Part shown: piece by piece, positions 1 through 7,790 of the stretch
How positions within the stretch are numbered: the first letter of the stretch is position 1
Layout of the letters: each line of letters begins with the position of its first letter
Source: an uncultured Maritalea sp.
Lineage (GTDB): Bacteria > Pseudomonadota > Alphaproteobacteria > Rhizobiales > Devosiaceae
DNA: 11,197 nt
Assembly (NCBI GenBank): GCA_913055925.1
Contig: CAJXLH010000064.1
Coordinates: 1-11,197 of the forward strand
Direction of reading: 5' to 3'
The notes under the pieces: model-generated
Told to the model about the DNA's origin: nothing
The model's database searches: none
What the model saw: the letters and a program-made list of their open reading frames with translations, nothing else
Translations under genes and position numbers: made by a program

Positions 1-759
1 GGTTTTGAAGGTATGCGCAAAGCAGGTGCGCTTGCTGCAACGGCGCTTGATCTGATGTATGAGCACGCGCAACCCGGCGTCACAACCGCTGAACTTGATC
101 GAATTGCCTTTGAATTTGCGCGCGACAACAACGCGGTGCCAGCGACATTGAACTATCGCGGCTATCGCCATTCTGTTTGTACGAGCATCAACCACGTGGT
201 TTGTCACGGCATTCCAAACGAGAAGCCCCTCAAAAGCGGTGATATCATCAACATTGATATTACGCTGATTGTCGATGGCTGGCACGGCGACACTAGCCGC
301 ATGTATCCAATTGGCGACATCTCAAGAAAAGCTGAACGCCTAATAGAAGTTACTTACGAAAGCCTCGAACGCGCGCTCGAAGTCGCACGCCCGGGCCAAA
401 CAACAGGCGACATTGGTGCAGCCATTCAGACTTTTGCCGAAGGCGAGCGCACATCTGTTGTACGTGACTTTGTTGGTCACGGATTGGGACGTTTGTTCCA
501 TGATGAGCCAAACATCATGCATTTCGGCACGCCGGGCACCGGCCCAGAGCTAAAACCGGGCATGATTTTCACCATTGAGCCGATGATCAATTTGGGTCGT
601 CCCCATGTGAAAGTGCTGTCCGATGGCTGGACAGCGGTCACGCGAGATAGAACCCTCTCCGCCCAGTGTGAACATTCCATTGGCATTACCGAGCATGGTT
701 GTGAAATCTTCACACAAAGCCCCGCTGGCCTGTTCAACCCACTAGCTGCGCGGCGCTAA
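1..759 (+). CDS. map: Methionine aminopeptidase, type I (5' end cut by window edge)
   Basis: Cytosolic metalloprotease that removes the initiator methionine from nascent proteins. The reading frame is open from base 1: GFEG precedes the ATG at 13, and GFEGMRKAG matches the usual family N-terminus, so the ATG at 13 is internal and the true start lies upstream. Numbering from that ATG, the pita-bread fold residues are all present: His65 in CHGIPN, metal ligands Asp82 (NIDIT), Asp93 (GDTSR), His156 (GHGLG), Glu189 (TIEP) and Glu220 (QCEHS), plus His163 (FHDEP). There is no N-terminal zinc-finger extension in the visible part. The TAA stop overlaps the ATG of radC by one base (TAATG), so the two are probably translationally coupled. 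The map-radC order is common in Rhizobiales (established knowledge), usually with sfsA upstream, which would lie outside this window. Identification is secure; only the 5' boundary is unknown. Confidence 0.96.
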   Translation, partial: GFEGMRKAGALAATALDLMYEHAQPGVTTAELDRIAFEFARDNNAVPATLNYRGYRHSVCTSINHVVCHGIPNEKPLKSGDIINIDITLIVDGWHGDTSRMYPIGDISRKAERLIEVTYESLERALEVARPGQTTGDIGAAIQTFAEGERTSVVRDFVGHGLGRLFHDEPNIMHFGTPGTGPELKPGMIFTIEPMINLGRPHVKVLSDGWTAVTRDRTLSAQCEHSIGITEHGCEIFTQSPAGLFNPLAARR

Positions 760-1487
760 TGGCGAGCGCCGATCAGAAAGACGGCGCAATTAGCGCCAAG
801 AACTCTGACAGCAAGCGCCCGCACTATCACGGGCATCGCGAAAGGCTGCGCGAACGATTTAGCGCGGCGGGCCCTGATAGTCTGCAAGACTACGAACTGC
901 TTGAGTTATTGCTCTTCAGAATATTGCCAAGACGTGACACGAAACCCATCGCCAAAGCGATGATCGATCGTTTCGGCAGTTTCGCTGAAGCAATTTCCGC
1001 ATCACCAAAGCTGCTGCAAGAAATCGACGGCCTCGGACCAACGGCGGTAACCGATCTCAAGGTTATCCTTGCCGCCTCGCAGCGCTTTTCAAGAGCCAAA
1101 ATATCTGATCGACCGACTTTGGGATCGTGGAATGAGTTGCTCGATTATTGTCACGCGCAAATGGCGTTCGAGGATAAAGAGCAGTTCCGCATCTTGTTCT
1201 TAGATAAGAAAAACAAGTTGATCGCAGACGAAGTGCAACAAATTGGCACTGTAGATCATACGCCAGTTTACCCGCGCGAGGTCATCAAGCGCTCTTTAGA
1301 ACTTTCTGCAACAGCGTTGATTTTGCTACACAATCACCCGTCAGGAGATTCAACGCCATCACACGCTGATATTCAGATGACGCGTGCCATCGACGAGATT
1401 GCCAAGCCGCTTGGCATCACCGTGCATGATCACATCATCATTGCGAAAGATGGACACACCTCAATGCGCGCGCGCAATCTCTTTTAG
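759..1487 (+). CDS. radC: RadC family JAB/MPN-domain protein
   Basis: RadC/YeeS family protein of 242 aa, a normal length. Residues about 24-110 form the N-terminal helix-hairpin-helix region (DYELLELLL, then GLGPTAVTDLK), and about 120-242 form the JAB1/MPN/Mov34 domain. The JAMM motif is complete: H191-x-H193-x7-S201-x2-D204 within HNHPSGDSTPSHAD, with a candidate upstream glutamate around 158. The intact motif predicts zinc binding. The cellular role of RadC is unsettled; the old link to DNA repair in E. coli was withdrawn, so no reaction is assigned. The start ATG overlaps the map stop by one base. Residues 1-23 are polar and poorly conserved, so a slightly later start is possible but no better ATG exists. 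The gene ends 2 nt from the stop of the convergent acetyltransferase gene, with no terminator visible. Confidence 0.95.
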   Translation: MASADQKDGAISAKNSDSKRPHYHGHRERLRERFSAAGPDSLQDYELLELLLFRILPRRDTKPIAKAMIDRFGSFAEAISASPKLLQEIDGLGPTAVTDLKVILAASQRFSRAKISDRPTLGSWNELLDYCHAQMAFEDKEQFRILFLDKKNKLIADEVQQIGTVDHTPVYPREVIKRSLELSATALILLHNHPSGDSTPSHADIQMTRAIDEIAKPLGITVHDHIIIAKDGHTSMRARNLF

Positions 1488-1489
1488 AT

Positions 1490-2692
1490 TTACGTGCGCA
1501 ACACTGGCGGCAAAAATCCGCGAATGGATTTGTAAAAGCCAAATAGCTTTTTGTTGTGCTTGACGGTGCGCTTCAGATATTCCAAAGACGACTGCACGGA
1601 GAAGAATATCCAGCCAACGGCTGTGCGCGGTACAAACCGATTGCAAACGGGTTGCAGATCGTTGCACCAGCGGCGTTTTTCCTCGCTCGCACCGATGCCA
1701 ATATCGACGTTATCGACGCCATGTTGATCGAAAGCAACTTTGAAGGTCTCCAACAAACATTGGTGACCTGGCGATCCGGGCATCACCTCTTCATCATCGC
1801 TCATCGTAGAGATCAGCATGAAAAGGTCGCCATTTTGCTGCACACAGTAGCGCGCACCAATCATCTCGCCGTCGAGCATGAGCGCATAAATGACGGGTTT
1901 TGCGTCGCCAGGCGCGTCAAAAGCTTTTAGATAAAAATCTTGCACTTCTTGCGTTTCAAATGGGTTCTCGATCCCCAAAACCTCGAACCGACGTTTATTC
2001 AGCTCAAACATTTTGGCCAATACGGGCTTGGCATTTTGTTTGTCTTCAATCCGTTGAAGTTGAACCTCGCCCAGCGCATCTAGCTTTTGGCGATGCTGCT
2101 TATCACGCTTCCGGCGTTTGCGGTCGCGGCGCGACTTATCAATCTCGTCCCAGCTATCAAACCGCGCACGATAGATTTTGTCGCAAACAGGACGTTTGCC
2201 CATGCCTTCAAGCGTTTCAAACCGTACACCCTCGCCCGTCGGAACTGATGGCAGGTAAACAGCATCTGCTGGCGGCAATGCACGTACAACGCCTTGCCAA
2301 AATTCAAGCCGTTCATCCTCTGATAGCTCTGCAAAAGCCGCTTCATTGATCAATGCACCATTGCAGGCCACATGTGAGCCCAAGAACCAAGTGAGAATGC
2401 TGGCGCCAAATCGTTTCGTGCGGTGCAATGGCAACAATGCCATTGTTTGCTTGCCAAGATATGCCTTGAGGTAGAACTGATCTTTCGGCGCAATTTTGTT
2501 GGCGAAGACCCAATTCTTTACGAAGTCAAACGATTGGCCTGGTGAGTGAATACCGCGCCCTTCCAACTCGCGCCAAGTGGTTTCCACGTCCGTGATGTTT
2601 GACGTCACGGTAAACATGGGTTGCCGGCTACGGTCGGTTTCACCCGAAGGCGAATGTTGCGTCATCGTTTTCTTTGACTTAGCCAAAATCAC
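1490..2692 (-). CDS. CelD/BcsL-like GNAT acetyltransferase
   Basis: A 400-aa protein of the CelD/BcsL group (Acetyltransf_6, a FemAB-like GNAT fold). Such proteins are often found with exopolysaccharide or cellulose genes and are thought to acylate sugars or surface molecules; the substrate here is unknown. Residues about 27-175 form the first domain. A strongly basic stretch at 187-203 (SRRDRKRRKRDKQHRQK) is the typical S-x-RR-rich link of this family. Residues about 210-345 carry the second GNAT half, with KPVIYALMLDGEMIGARY and a late region around DVDIGIG. There is no signal peptide or membrane segment. I chose the GTG at 2692 because AGGGA lies 7 nt upstream; the ATG at 2665 (MTQHSPSG) is the alternative and has a weaker site. 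It lies 113 bp downstream of ccdA on the same strand. That gap holds no convincing promoter or terminator, so co-transcription with ccdA is possible. No polysaccharide genes are adjacent. Confidence 0.82.
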   Translation of the reverse strand: MILAKSKKTMTQHSPSGETDRSRQPMFTVTSNITDVETTWRELEGRGIHSPGQSFDFVKNWVFANKIAPKDQFYLKAYLGKQTMALLPLHRTKRFGASILTWFLGSHVACNGALINEAAFAELSEDERLEFWQGVVRALPPADAVYLPSVPTGEGVRFETLEGMGKRPVCDKIYRARFDSWDEIDKSRRDRKRRKRDKQHRQKLDALGEVQLQRIEDKQNAKPVLAKMFELNKRRFEVLGIENPFETQEVQDFYLKAFDAPGDAKPVIYALMLDGEMIGARYCVQQNGDLFMLISTMSDDEEVMPGSPGHQCLLETFKVAFDQHGVDNVDIGIGASEEKRRWCNDLQPVCNRFVPRTAVGWIFFSVQSSLEYLKRTVKHNKKLFGFYKSIRGFLPPVLRT

Positions 2693-2805
2693 AAATTGGT
2701 CCCTGAAAAACAGTTGGGACCACCTTCAAACAAATTTCTTAATTGTGAGGAAAAACTAACAAATTCTGACGCGAAGTCGGCAAAGACTTAGGATCAAGGT
2801 TAATG

Positions 2806-3543
2806 TCACCCAAATGTTTGCAAAACAGGGAACGTTTCAAGCAGCCAAAAGCTGATCCGAGTGAAGTCGCCCGTTAAGAACAAGATGCCTGTAATGATGA
2901 GGAATACACCCATCACCTTTTCTACCAACCCTAGGTGTTTTTTGAAGTTCTTGAAGAATGTCATGAAAGGACGGACAGCCAGCGCTGCGATGAAAAATGG
3001 CACGCCCAATCCTGCGGAATACACCGCCAACAATCCAGCGCCCTGCCATGCTGTTTCCGAACTCGCTGCAACGGGCAAAATCGCCGCCAATATTGGCCCA
3101 ATGCAAGGCGTCCAACCCAGCGCGAAGGCCAACCCAAGCAGATAGCCTCCTACCGGACCAGAAGCCTTTGACGGGCCCTCAAATTTGGCTTGGCGATACA
3201 GTAACGCAATCTTGAAAATACCGAGGAAATGCAGACCCATCACAATGATGACCACACCAGCAAGCTGGGTCAGCCAAGAGAGAGATGAACGCAACAATTC
3301 GCCAAACAGCGTTGCGGAAGCGCCGAGCCCGACAAAAATTGTCGAAAAGCCAAGAATGAAGAACAACGAAGTGATGACAGTACGCCACCAAGCAGCAGAA
3401 CCGGTCGACCCATCCTTTTGCAATTCCTCAAAGGTCGTCCCCCCCATATAGCTGAGATAGGGCGGCACAAGCGGCAGCACGCAAGGCGAAAGAAAACTCA
3501 AAATGCCTGCGCCAAAGACGATGGGAATGCTCAAATCGACCAT
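2806..3543 (-). CDS. ccdA: Cytochrome c biogenesis protein CcdA
   Basis: Inner-membrane thiol:disulfide carrier of the DsbD-transmembrane family. It passes electrons from cytoplasmic thioredoxin to periplasmic partners such as CcmG/TlpA, supporting cytochrome c maturation and thiol repair. The 245-aa protein has about six hydrophobic segments and the two redox cysteines in their standard settings: Cys21 in LSPCVLPLVPPYLSY and Cys147 in GWTPCIGPILAAIL. The frame stays open upstream to 3681, but the start is the ATG at 3543, because GGAG lies 5 nt before it and MVDLSIP leads directly into the first membrane helix. The upstream extension is polar and not family-like. It is divergent from rpe, and the acetyltransferase gene follows 113 bp downstream. 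No TlpA-like partner gene is in view, so its partner must be encoded elsewhere. Confidence 0.95.
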   Translation of the reverse strand: MVDLSIPIVFGAGILSFLSPCVLPLVPPYLSYMGGTTFEELQKDGSTGSAAWWRTVITSLFFILGFSTIFVGLGASATLFGELLRSSLSWLTQLAGVVIIVMGLHFLGIFKIALLYRQAKFEGPSKASGPVGGYLLGLAFALGWTPCIGPILAAILPVAASSETAWQGAGLLAVYSAGLGVPFFIAALAVRPFMTFFKNFKKHLGLVEKVMGVFLIITGILFLTGDFTRISFWLLETFPVLQTFG

Positions 3544-3627
3544 AATGACTCCGTTCCGTCGCCACAGATGCCCTAATGAAACGAGATAAGCAAGCACCTC
3601 ACTGTCGCACTCAACCGAATGTGATTT

Positions 3628-3642
3628 TTGGTGAGAAACCAA
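3628..3642. promoter_or_regulatory. Dyad TTGGT-N5-ACCAA between ccdA and rpe
   Basis: A perfect 5-bp inverted repeat, TTGGT GAGAA ACCAA, sits in the 205-bp divergent region, 85 bp before the ccdA start and 106 bp before the rpe start. Its symmetry and position suit a regulator site, but the arms are short and no regulator gene is adjacent. A chance dyad cannot be excluded. Confidence 0.25.
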
Positions 3643-3676
3643 CAAACGGCTGAATATTGCGGAAATTCGCCCTTCA

Positions 3677-3692
3677 GCCAATTGGCAGCTGC
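3677..3692. promoter_or_regulatory. Overlapping palindromes GCCAATTGGC and GCAGCTGC
   Basis: Two perfect palindromes, 10 bp (3677-3686) and 8 bp (3685-3692), overlap by two bases, 57 bp upstream of rpe. They could be an operator for rpe or ccdA. Palindromes of this size also occur by chance, so this is a weak call. Apart from these sites and the dyad at 3628, the 3544-3748 region shows no gene and no clear promoter. Confidence 0.2.
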
Positions 3693-3748
3693 GGTTTCAT
3701 GTGCTACGCCGCGCGCAAACGTCACCAAATGACTAACGGAAACGTGCC

Positions 3749-4429
3749 ATGGCCGATCTACCGATCAAAATCGCCCCTTCAATTTTGTCTGCTGACTTTG
3801 CGCGATTGGGCGAAGAAGTGAAAGCGATCGACGATGCAGGCTGTGAGTGGGTGCATGTTGACGTGATGGACGGCCACTTTGTGCCGAACATTACAATCGG
3901 CCCAATGATTGTTGAGGCGATCCGTCCTGTGACGAAAAAAGTGCTTGATGTGCATCTGATGATTTCACCGGCAGATACGTATTTGGAAGCGTTTGCGAAG
4001 GCGGGCTCAGACATCATCACTGTTCACGCGGAGGCCGGGCCACACCTAGACCGTTCTCTCCAGGCCATCAAAAACCTTGGCAAAAAAGCAGGTGTTTCGC
4101 TTAACCCATCAACACCAGTGTCCGCGATCGAAAACGTAATTGACCGGCTGGATCTTGTGCTGATCATGAGTGTGAACCCTGGTTTTGGTGGCCAAGCCTT
4201 TATCCCTCAAGCAATTGAAAAGATCCGCCAGGCCAAAGCCCTTGTTGGCGATCGACCAATTGACATCGAAGTCGATGGCGGCGTTACGGAACACAATGCG
4301 GCAGAGATTGCCGCAGCAGGCGCAAACGCGTTGGTGGCCGGTTCAGCTGTATACAAGGGCAACGACCCGACAACATACGGGCCGCGGATGGACGCCATCC
4401 GAAACGCAGCGCTTTCGGGTCGCGGATAA
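3749..4429 (+). CDS. rpe: Ribulose-phosphate 3-epimerase
   Basis: Interconverts D-ribulose 5-phosphate and D-xylulose 5-phosphate in the pentose phosphate pathway (and the Calvin cycle where present). The 226-aa TIM barrel is full length. Visible active-site elements are Ser11 (APSILSADF), His36, Asp38 and Met40 (HVDVMDGHFVPN), His69 (DVHLM), the phosphate-binding and flexible segment MSVNPGFGGQ (140-149), the catalytic Asp176 (EVDGGV), and the late GS-VYKG phosphate loop (198-204). GGA ends 8 nt before the ATG. It is the first gene of a tight plus-strand run: the next start is 11 nt after its stop, and purB follows. This links pentose-phosphate supply (the source of PRPP) with purine synthesis in one transcript. 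Rpe-purB proximity is common in Rhizobiales. Confidence 0.97.
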   Translation: MADLPIKIAPSILSADFARLGEEVKAIDDAGCEWVHVDVMDGHFVPNITIGPMIVEAIRPVTKKVLDVHLMISPADTYLEAFAKAGSDIITVHAEAGPHLDRSLQAIKNLGKKAGVSLNPSTPVSAIENVIDRLDLVLIMSVNPGFGGQAFIPQAIEKIRQAKALVGDRPIDIEVDGGVTEHNAAEIAAAGANALVAGSAVYKGNDPTTYGPRMDAIRNAALSGRG

Positions 4430-4440
4430 GGCTTTATAAA

Positions 4441-5616
4441 TTGAGCACGGCATCCAAAACAAGAAACGCGCTCTTTCTGATCTTCTTCACGCAGCCAATT
4501 GTGCTGGGCGCATGGTTGCCTCGCATTCCTGAAGTGCAAGAAAAGCTTGCACTTTCCCCATCTGAACTTGCATTGGCGCTGATTGGGGCACCCATTGGCA
4601 CCTTGCTTTCACTTTTGTTTGCGGGACGCATTGGCGATGCCCTCGGCGCAAAAAAGACAATGGCGATCTTTTACCCGTTGTTTTTCTTGGCGATGCTGGC
4701 GCCGTTTATCGCACCTAGCCAACTCACTTTAGCGATTGCACTCGCTGCAGTCGGTTCATCCATTTCCATTTTGGAACTTGGAATGAACATCGCTGCTGAC
4801 GAAGTTGAAAAACAATTTGATCAATTGGTGATGAGCAAAGCCCATGGTCTTTGGAGCCTCGGCCTTATGACAGGTACGCTTGTGGGCTCAGGCGCAGCAG
4901 GTGCAAGCATTTCCCCCCTTTGGGCAGGAGTGTTGCTGAGCATTGTGTTTTTGCCAGCTGGGTATCTTGCCCTTAGGCGTTTGGAAATCGCACAACATCA
5001 ACCGGCGGAAAAGAGAGAAAAGTCAGGCTTTTCGTTCCCGCATCCAGTTTTGCTGGGTATCTGCGCCTTCACATTTGGTACCACCCTCACCGAGGGCGCA
5101 GTCGCCGATTGGGCCGCGATATTTATGCGTGATGCACTCGAGGCCGGACCTGGTCTAACCGGACTGTCAGTCACCGCCTTTACGCTGATTGTCGCTCTTG
5201 CGCGGCTATCCGGTGATCACTTTCGTAAATTGGTCCCTGTCCACATTCTGGCGGCAGGTCTCGCCGCAGTGGGCCTATTGGGCGTTGCGACAATCTATTT
5301 CGCTCAGAGCTACGTCATCGCGTTGTTTGGGTTTGCCCTTATCGGCCTCGGCGCGTCGCTCGCTTTCCCGTTAGCCGTAAGCGCTGCAGCTAAGGCACCC
5401 GGTCGTTCTTCGGCAAGCAACGTGGCGACATTGTCCTTTTTGGCGCTCACTGGCTTTCTGGTCGGCCCGGTTTCCATCGGCTTTATCACAGAAGCCACAA
5501 GCATTCGCACCGGCCTTTTGGTCCTTGCACCAATGTTTTTTATCAGCGCAGTTTTTGCCATTGCGCTTAAACCACAATCCTCCCCAAAGTCCGCAACGGA
5601 AAGTCTAGCAACATGA
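4441..5616 (+). CDS. MFS transporter, YbjJ-like
   Basis: A 391-aa major facilitator with about 12 membrane segments, resembling the YbjJ group of E. coli inner-membrane proteins. The diagnostic segments are an early WLPRIPEVQEKL loop after helix 1, the helix 2-3 loop GRIGDALGAKKTM (motif A position, about 62-74), and LGMNIAADEVE followed by KAHGLWSLG (about 113-138), which matches the MN...E and H-x-x-x-SLG pattern of that group. The substrate is unknown. The start is TTG at 4441, with AAGG 9 nt upstream; the first in-frame ATG is at residue 74 and would remove two helices, so TTG is strongly preferred. The stop overlaps the purB ATG in an ATGA arrangement, implying translational coupling. 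Its place between rpe and purB suggests metabolite traffic tied to growth, but that is inference. Confidence 0.88.
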   Translation: MSTASKTRNALFLIFFTQPIVLGAWLPRIPEVQEKLALSPSELALALIGAPIGTLLSLLFAGRIGDALGAKKTMAIFYPLFFLAMLAPFIAPSQLTLAIALAAVGSSISILELGMNIAADEVEKQFDQLVMSKAHGLWSLGLMTGTLVGSGAAGASISPLWAGVLLSIVFLPAGYLALRRLEIAQHQPAEKREKSGFSFPHPVLLGICAFTFGTTLTEGAVADWAAIFMRDALEAGPGLTGLSVTAFTLIVALARLSGDHFRKLVPVHILAAGLAAVGLLGVATIYFAQSYVIALFGFALIGLGASLAFPLAVSAAAKAPGRSSASNVATLSFLALTGFLVGPVSIGFITEATSIRTGLLVLAPMFFISAVFAIALKPQSSPKSATESLAT

Positions 5617-6920
5617 TCCCTCGTTATTCCCGAGAGCAAATGACCTCAATCTGGTCACCTGAATCCAAATTCAAGATTTGGTTCGATATCGAAGCCCACG
5701 CTGCAAGCGCTCAGGTGACACAAGGCGTTGTGCCACAAGAAGCCGCTGACGTTATTTGGGCCAAAGGCAAAGACGCACAATTTGATGTTGAGCGCATCGA
5801 TGAGATCGAGCGTGAAGTTAAGCACGATGTGATCGCGTTTTTGACACACCTCGCGGAAATTGTTGGTCCAGAGGCACGCTTCGTGCATCAAGGCATGACG
5901 TCGTCTGACGTTTTGGACACATGCTTTAACGTGCAACTGGTCAAAGCAACTGATCTGCTTTTGGAAGATATGGACAAACTGCTCGCAGCCATCAAAAAGC
6001 GCGCAGAAGAGCACAAAGATACCATCACTATTGGTCGCAGCCACGGCATTCACGCCGAGCCAACAACCTTCGGCGTAAAATTGGCGCAAGCCTATGCAGA
6101 GTTTGATCGTTGTAAGAAACGCCTGCAAAACGCCCGCGAAGAAATCGCCACATGCGCAATTTCCGGCGCGGTCGGCACTTTCGCCAATATTGATCCAAGC
6201 GTTGAAGAGTATGTTGCAGAGCAAATGGGCTTGGTGTCCGAGCCAGTTTCAACGCAGGTTATCCCGCGTGACCGCCACGCGATGTACTTCGCAACGCTCG
6301 GCGTTATTGCCTCTTCAATCGAACGTCTAGCTGTCGAAGTTCGCCACCTGCAGCGTACTGAGGTTTTGGAAGCTGAAGAGTTTTTCTCTAAGGGTCAAAA
6401 AGGCTCATCAGCAATGCCGCATAAGCGTAATCCAATTCTAACGGAAAACCTCACCGGTCTTGCGCGTATCGTACGTAGTGCGGTGACACCGGCAATGGAG
6501 AACGTGGCGCTTTGGCACGAGCGCGATATTTCCCACTCATCCGTTGAACGTATGATCGGACCAGACGCAACAGTTACTTTGGACTTTGCGCTTGTACGTT
6601 TGACCAACGTGGTTGAGAATTTGGTGGTTTATCCTGAAAACATGAAAGCGAACATGGACAAGCTTGGTGGCTTGCACAATTCGCAGCGCGTGCTTCTGGC
6701 GCTGACACAAGCCGGTCTTTCTCGTGAAGACAGCTACCGCGCCGTCCAGCGCAACGCGATGAAAGTTTGGCGTGGCGAAGGCGACTTCGCAACATTCCTC
6801 AAAGCCGACGAAGAAGTTGCGGGCGCACTAACTGACGCGCAAATCGACGATATGTTTGATGATGCTTACCACCTCAAACACGTCGACACGATTTTCAACC
6901 GGGTATTTGGCGACGCCTAA
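5613..6920 (+). CDS. purB: Adenylosuccinate lyase
   Basis: Acts twice in purine synthesis: it splits SAICAR to AICAR plus fumarate, and adenylosuccinate to AMP plus fumarate. At 435 aa it is the short, Bacillus-like form typical of alphaproteobacteria, in the fumarase/aspartase superfamily and expected to be a homotetramer. Visible are the N-terminal MIPRYSREQM, the His71 region (VKHDVIAFLTHL), TSSDVLDT (97-103), the likely general-acid His144 in GRSHGIHAEPTTFG, and the superfamily signature GSSAMPHKRNP (264-274), whose serine acts as catalytic base. The start codon overlaps the transporter stop (ATGA), so translation is probably coupled. A strong intrinsic terminator begins about 30 nt after the stop codon and closes the rpe-MFS-purB unit. 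Confidence 0.98.
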   Translation: MIPRYSREQMTSIWSPESKFKIWFDIEAHAASAQVTQGVVPQEAADVIWAKGKDAQFDVERIDEIEREVKHDVIAFLTHLAEIVGPEARFVHQGMTSSDVLDTCFNVQLVKATDLLLEDMDKLLAAIKKRAEEHKDTITIGRSHGIHAEPTTFGVKLAQAYAEFDRCKKRLQNAREEIATCAISGAVGTFANIDPSVEEYVAEQMGLVSEPVSTQVIPRDRHAMYFATLGVIASSIERLAVEVRHLQRTEVLEAEEFFSKGQKGSSAMPHKRNPILTENLTGLARIVRSAVTPAMENVALWHERDISHSSVERMIGPDATVTLDFALVRLTNVVENLVVYPENMKANMDKLGGLHNSQRVLLALTQAGLSREDSYRAVQRNAMKVWRGEGDFATFLKADEEVAGALTDAQIDDMFDDAYHLKHVDTIFNRVFGDA

Positions 6921-6949
6921 TCGCTGATTGACCACATATCTGAATAATG

Positions 6950-6974
6950 AAAAGGTGGGGCAACCCACCTTTTT
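6950..6974 (+). terminator. Rho-independent terminator of the rpe-MFS-purB operon
   Basis: A perfect 10-bp stem: AAAAGGTGGG at 6950-6959 pairs with CCCACCTTTT at 6964-6973, closed by a GCAA tetraloop of the stable GNRA class. It continues into TTTTTCTTT. It starts 30 nt after the purB stop and ends 18 nt before the EamA-family start codon. Confidence 0.93.
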
Positions 6975-6992
6975 CTTTGGGCAAAATTCACC

Positions 6993-7781
6993 ATGCCGAT
7001 TCGTGACATTTTTCTGGCCATTCTTGTGGTCGCCATTTGGGGCTACAATTTTGTCGTCATCAAACTTGGCGTTGAAGAAATGCCGCCCTTGCTGCTCACA
7101 GCGCTCAGATATTTGTTTGCGGCATTTCCGCTTATCTTTTTCATCAAGCGCCCTGCAACCGGTTGGGGCAATATCATCGGATATGGGGTTAGCCTTGGCG
7201 TTTTGATGTTTGGCTTGTTGTTTGTCGGCATGAAATTGGGCGTCAATGCTTCAATGTCTTCCATCATTCCGCAGCTACAAGTGTTTTTCACCATGGGGTT
7301 TGCTGCACTGCTGCTCGGCGAGAAACCGAAGCGCTGGCAGATTATTGGCGCGGTGATTGCCTTTTCCGGCATTGCGATAATGGGCGGCGAGCGATTTGGC
7401 GGCTCTGCCTTTTTGCCATTCATGCTGTTGGTCATCGGCGCAGTTTTCTGGGGTTTGGCGAATGTGATCGCCAAAAAGGCCGGGCAAATCGACATGTTTG
7501 CTTATACGATTTGGACCAGCATTGTCCCCGTGATCCCGCTTTTGGCAATGTCTTGGATGTTTGAAGACCGCACAGCAATCATAAGCACATTCACAAACCC
7601 GACCGCCCTCGGTATCAGCGCTGTGCTTTATCAGGCCTTTTTGGCCACCATTGTCGGGTTTGCCTTGTGGAACCAGCTCCTCAAAAAACATCCAGCAAGT
7701 TTGGTCGCACCATTTTCGCTTTTGGTGCCGATCTTCGGTGTAGTTTCCGGTGTCCTGTTTTTGGGTGAAAGCCCGCCATAG
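6993..7781 (+). CDS. EamA/DMT family exporter, 3' end broken by an apparent one-base deletion
   Basis: Drug/metabolite transporter superfamily permease with two EamA repeats. The 262-aa open frame starts with the typical DIFLAILVVAIWGYNFVVIKLG and carries the first repeat to about residue 127 (LLLGEKPKRWQIIGAVIAFSGIAIMGG). The second repeat runs from about 140, with FWGLANVIAKKAG. It stops abruptly after LFLGESPP, where the family normally continues with one more membrane helix. The missing helix is encoded immediately downstream in the -1 frame (7784-7864), so about nine of ten helices remain in the present frame. The ATG lies just 18 nt after the purB terminator, and only GGG 12 nt upstream resembles a ribosome site. 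Expression may therefore depend on terminator read-through or on a promoter inside the purB tail. The substrate is unknown. It is either a recent pseudogene, a shortened protein or a sequencing error. Confidence 0.88.
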   Translation: MPIRDIFLAILVVAIWGYNFVVIKLGVEEMPPLLLTALRYLFAAFPLIFFIKRPATGWGNIIGYGVSLGVLMFGLLFVGMKLGVNASMSSIIPQLQVFFTMGFAALLLGEKPKRWQIIGAVIAFSGIAIMGGERFGGSAFLPFMLLVIGAVFWGLANVIAKKAGQIDMFAYTIWTSIVPVIPLLAMSWMFEDRTAIISTFTNPTALGISAVLYQAFLATIVGFALWNQLLKKHPASLVAPFSLLVPIFGVVSGVLFLGESPP

Positions 7782-7790
7782 TTGGCGGGC
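7771..7790. repeat. Perfect 8-bp hairpin at the EamA frameshift site
   Basis: GCCCGCCA (7771-7778) and TGGCGGGC (7783-7790) are exact inverted repeats around a TAGT loop (7779-7782) that contains the premature stop codon. There is no T-tract, so it does not look like a terminator. A second TTGGCGGGC copy lies at 7824-7832, identical to 7782-7790. Such a GC-rich hairpin favours both polymerase slippage in the cell and base-dropping during sequencing. Confidence 0.85.

Noticed and set aside
2774..2789. AAGTC/GACTT hairpin between ccdA and the acetyltransferase gene as a terminator
   Set aside because: The 5-bp stem has a 6-nt loop and no T-tract on the minus strand; too weak to call.
3544..3681. 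46-residue N-terminal extension of ccdA from a TTG at 3681
   Set aside because: The extension is polar and unlike the family, whereas ATG 3543 has GGAG at good spacing and leads directly into helix 1.
5655..6224. Minus-strand ORF of 189 aa opposite purB
   Set aside because: It lies wholly inside purB, which is conserved residue by residue; the antisense frame has no recognisable features.
7761..7781. Programmed -1 ribosomal frameshift to rescue the EamA C-terminus
   Set aside because: The -1 frame carries a TGA at 7766-7768, so a shift would have to occur at 7769-7781, where the codons AGC CCG CCA offer no X-XXY-YYZ slippery site.
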